Origin: Patescibacteria group bacterium
GTDB taxonomy: Bacteria; Patescibacteriota; Patescibacteriia; UBA9934; GWF2-40-263
Direction of reading: 5' to 3'
Assembly: GCA_004298405.1 (NCBI GenBank)
Contig: SCSL01000072.1
Coordinates: 1-5,412 of the forward strand
DNA: 5,412 nucleotides
The notes beneath the pieces were generated by a model, which was given only the letters and a program-made list of their open reading frames with translations, did no database searches and was not told where the DNA came from. The translations under genes were made by a program, and so were the position numbers. Shown here in pieces: positions 5,316 through 5,412 of the stretch. The stretch's first letter is position 1. Each line of letters starts with the position of its first letter.

Positions 5316-5412
5316 TCAGATTGCATAGTTGAATGTTCGACCGTCGATGAAGCTGCGGAAGTCGGATTTCATTGTTTCAAAATTTTCATGCTGTTTGTTT
5401 GCCATGGATGCT
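5316..5412 (-). CDS. End of an open frame reaching the right window edge, unidentified
   Basis: A minus-strand frame is open from the window edge and ends at TGA 5316-5318. It contains ATG 5403-5405, giving a 29-residue peptide (MANKQHENFE... ending FIDGRTFNYAI), but it may equally be the C-terminal end of a gene that begins outside the window. It is in a different frame from the GV-G-repeat gene just downstream; joining the two would need a net one-base shift plus loss of the stops at 5316-5318 and 5303-5305. It may be the displaced N-terminal part of that gene, or a separate gene. It is hydrophilic with no signal peptide, and I recognise no family. Confidence 0.35.
   Translation of the reverse strand, partial: ASMANKQHENFETMKSDFRSFIDGRTFNYAI

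Overview
This 5.4 kb bacterial window holds a short cell-wall/division operon on the minus strand, a tRNA gene followed by an unrecognised large protein gene on the plus strand, and a minus-strand surface or fibre-like protein gene whose 5' end looks broken. The standard genetic code fits: TAA, TAG and TGA all end well-formed reading frames, so TGA is not recoded. No taxonomic marker gene is present. The style (double-psi beta-barrel wall protein next to ftsEX, poor ribosome binding sites, large orphan protein, GV-G-repeat surface protein) reminds me of Candidate Phyla Radiation (Patescibacteria) genomes, but that is inference only.

Region by region, left to right. 1-84: non-coding on the distal side of ftsX, with a 72-nt segment (10-81) closed by a 7-bp inverted repeat, an internal 6-bp hairpin and a minus-strand TATAAT; the gene it may serve lies off the left edge. 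85-999 (-): ftsX, the membrane subunit of the FtsEX complex. 1000-1077: a compact array of four copies of a nine-base word in two orientations, filling the ftsE-ftsX gap and including the ftsE stop codon. 1075-1755 (-): ftsE, the ATPase. 1752-2522 (-): an exported protein with a C-terminal RlpA-like double-psi beta-barrel, whose stop overlaps the ftsE start (ATGA). 2510-2545: divergent promoter region with a strong sigma70-like promoter for the plus strand and an overlapping TATAAT on the minus strand. 2549-2622 (+): tRNA-Gly(CCC) with encoded CCA. 2631-4406 (+): an AT-richer gene for a 591-residue soluble protein of unknown function, starting 8 nt after the tRNA. 4412-5194 (-): surface/fibre-like protein, convergent with the previous gene (5-nt gap); its frame and repeat pattern continue to 5302 without a start codon. 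5316-5412 (-): the end of another open frame that runs to the window edge.

How the genes fit together: the RlpA-like protein, FtsE and FtsX form one transcription unit. FtsEX complexes use ATP hydrolysis in the cytoplasm to control wall hydrolases outside the membrane, so an exported wall-associated domain translationally coupled to ftsE is a reasonable candidate partner. The tRNA and the orphan gene probably share the tRNA promoter, since neither a terminator nor a separate promoter is visible between them.
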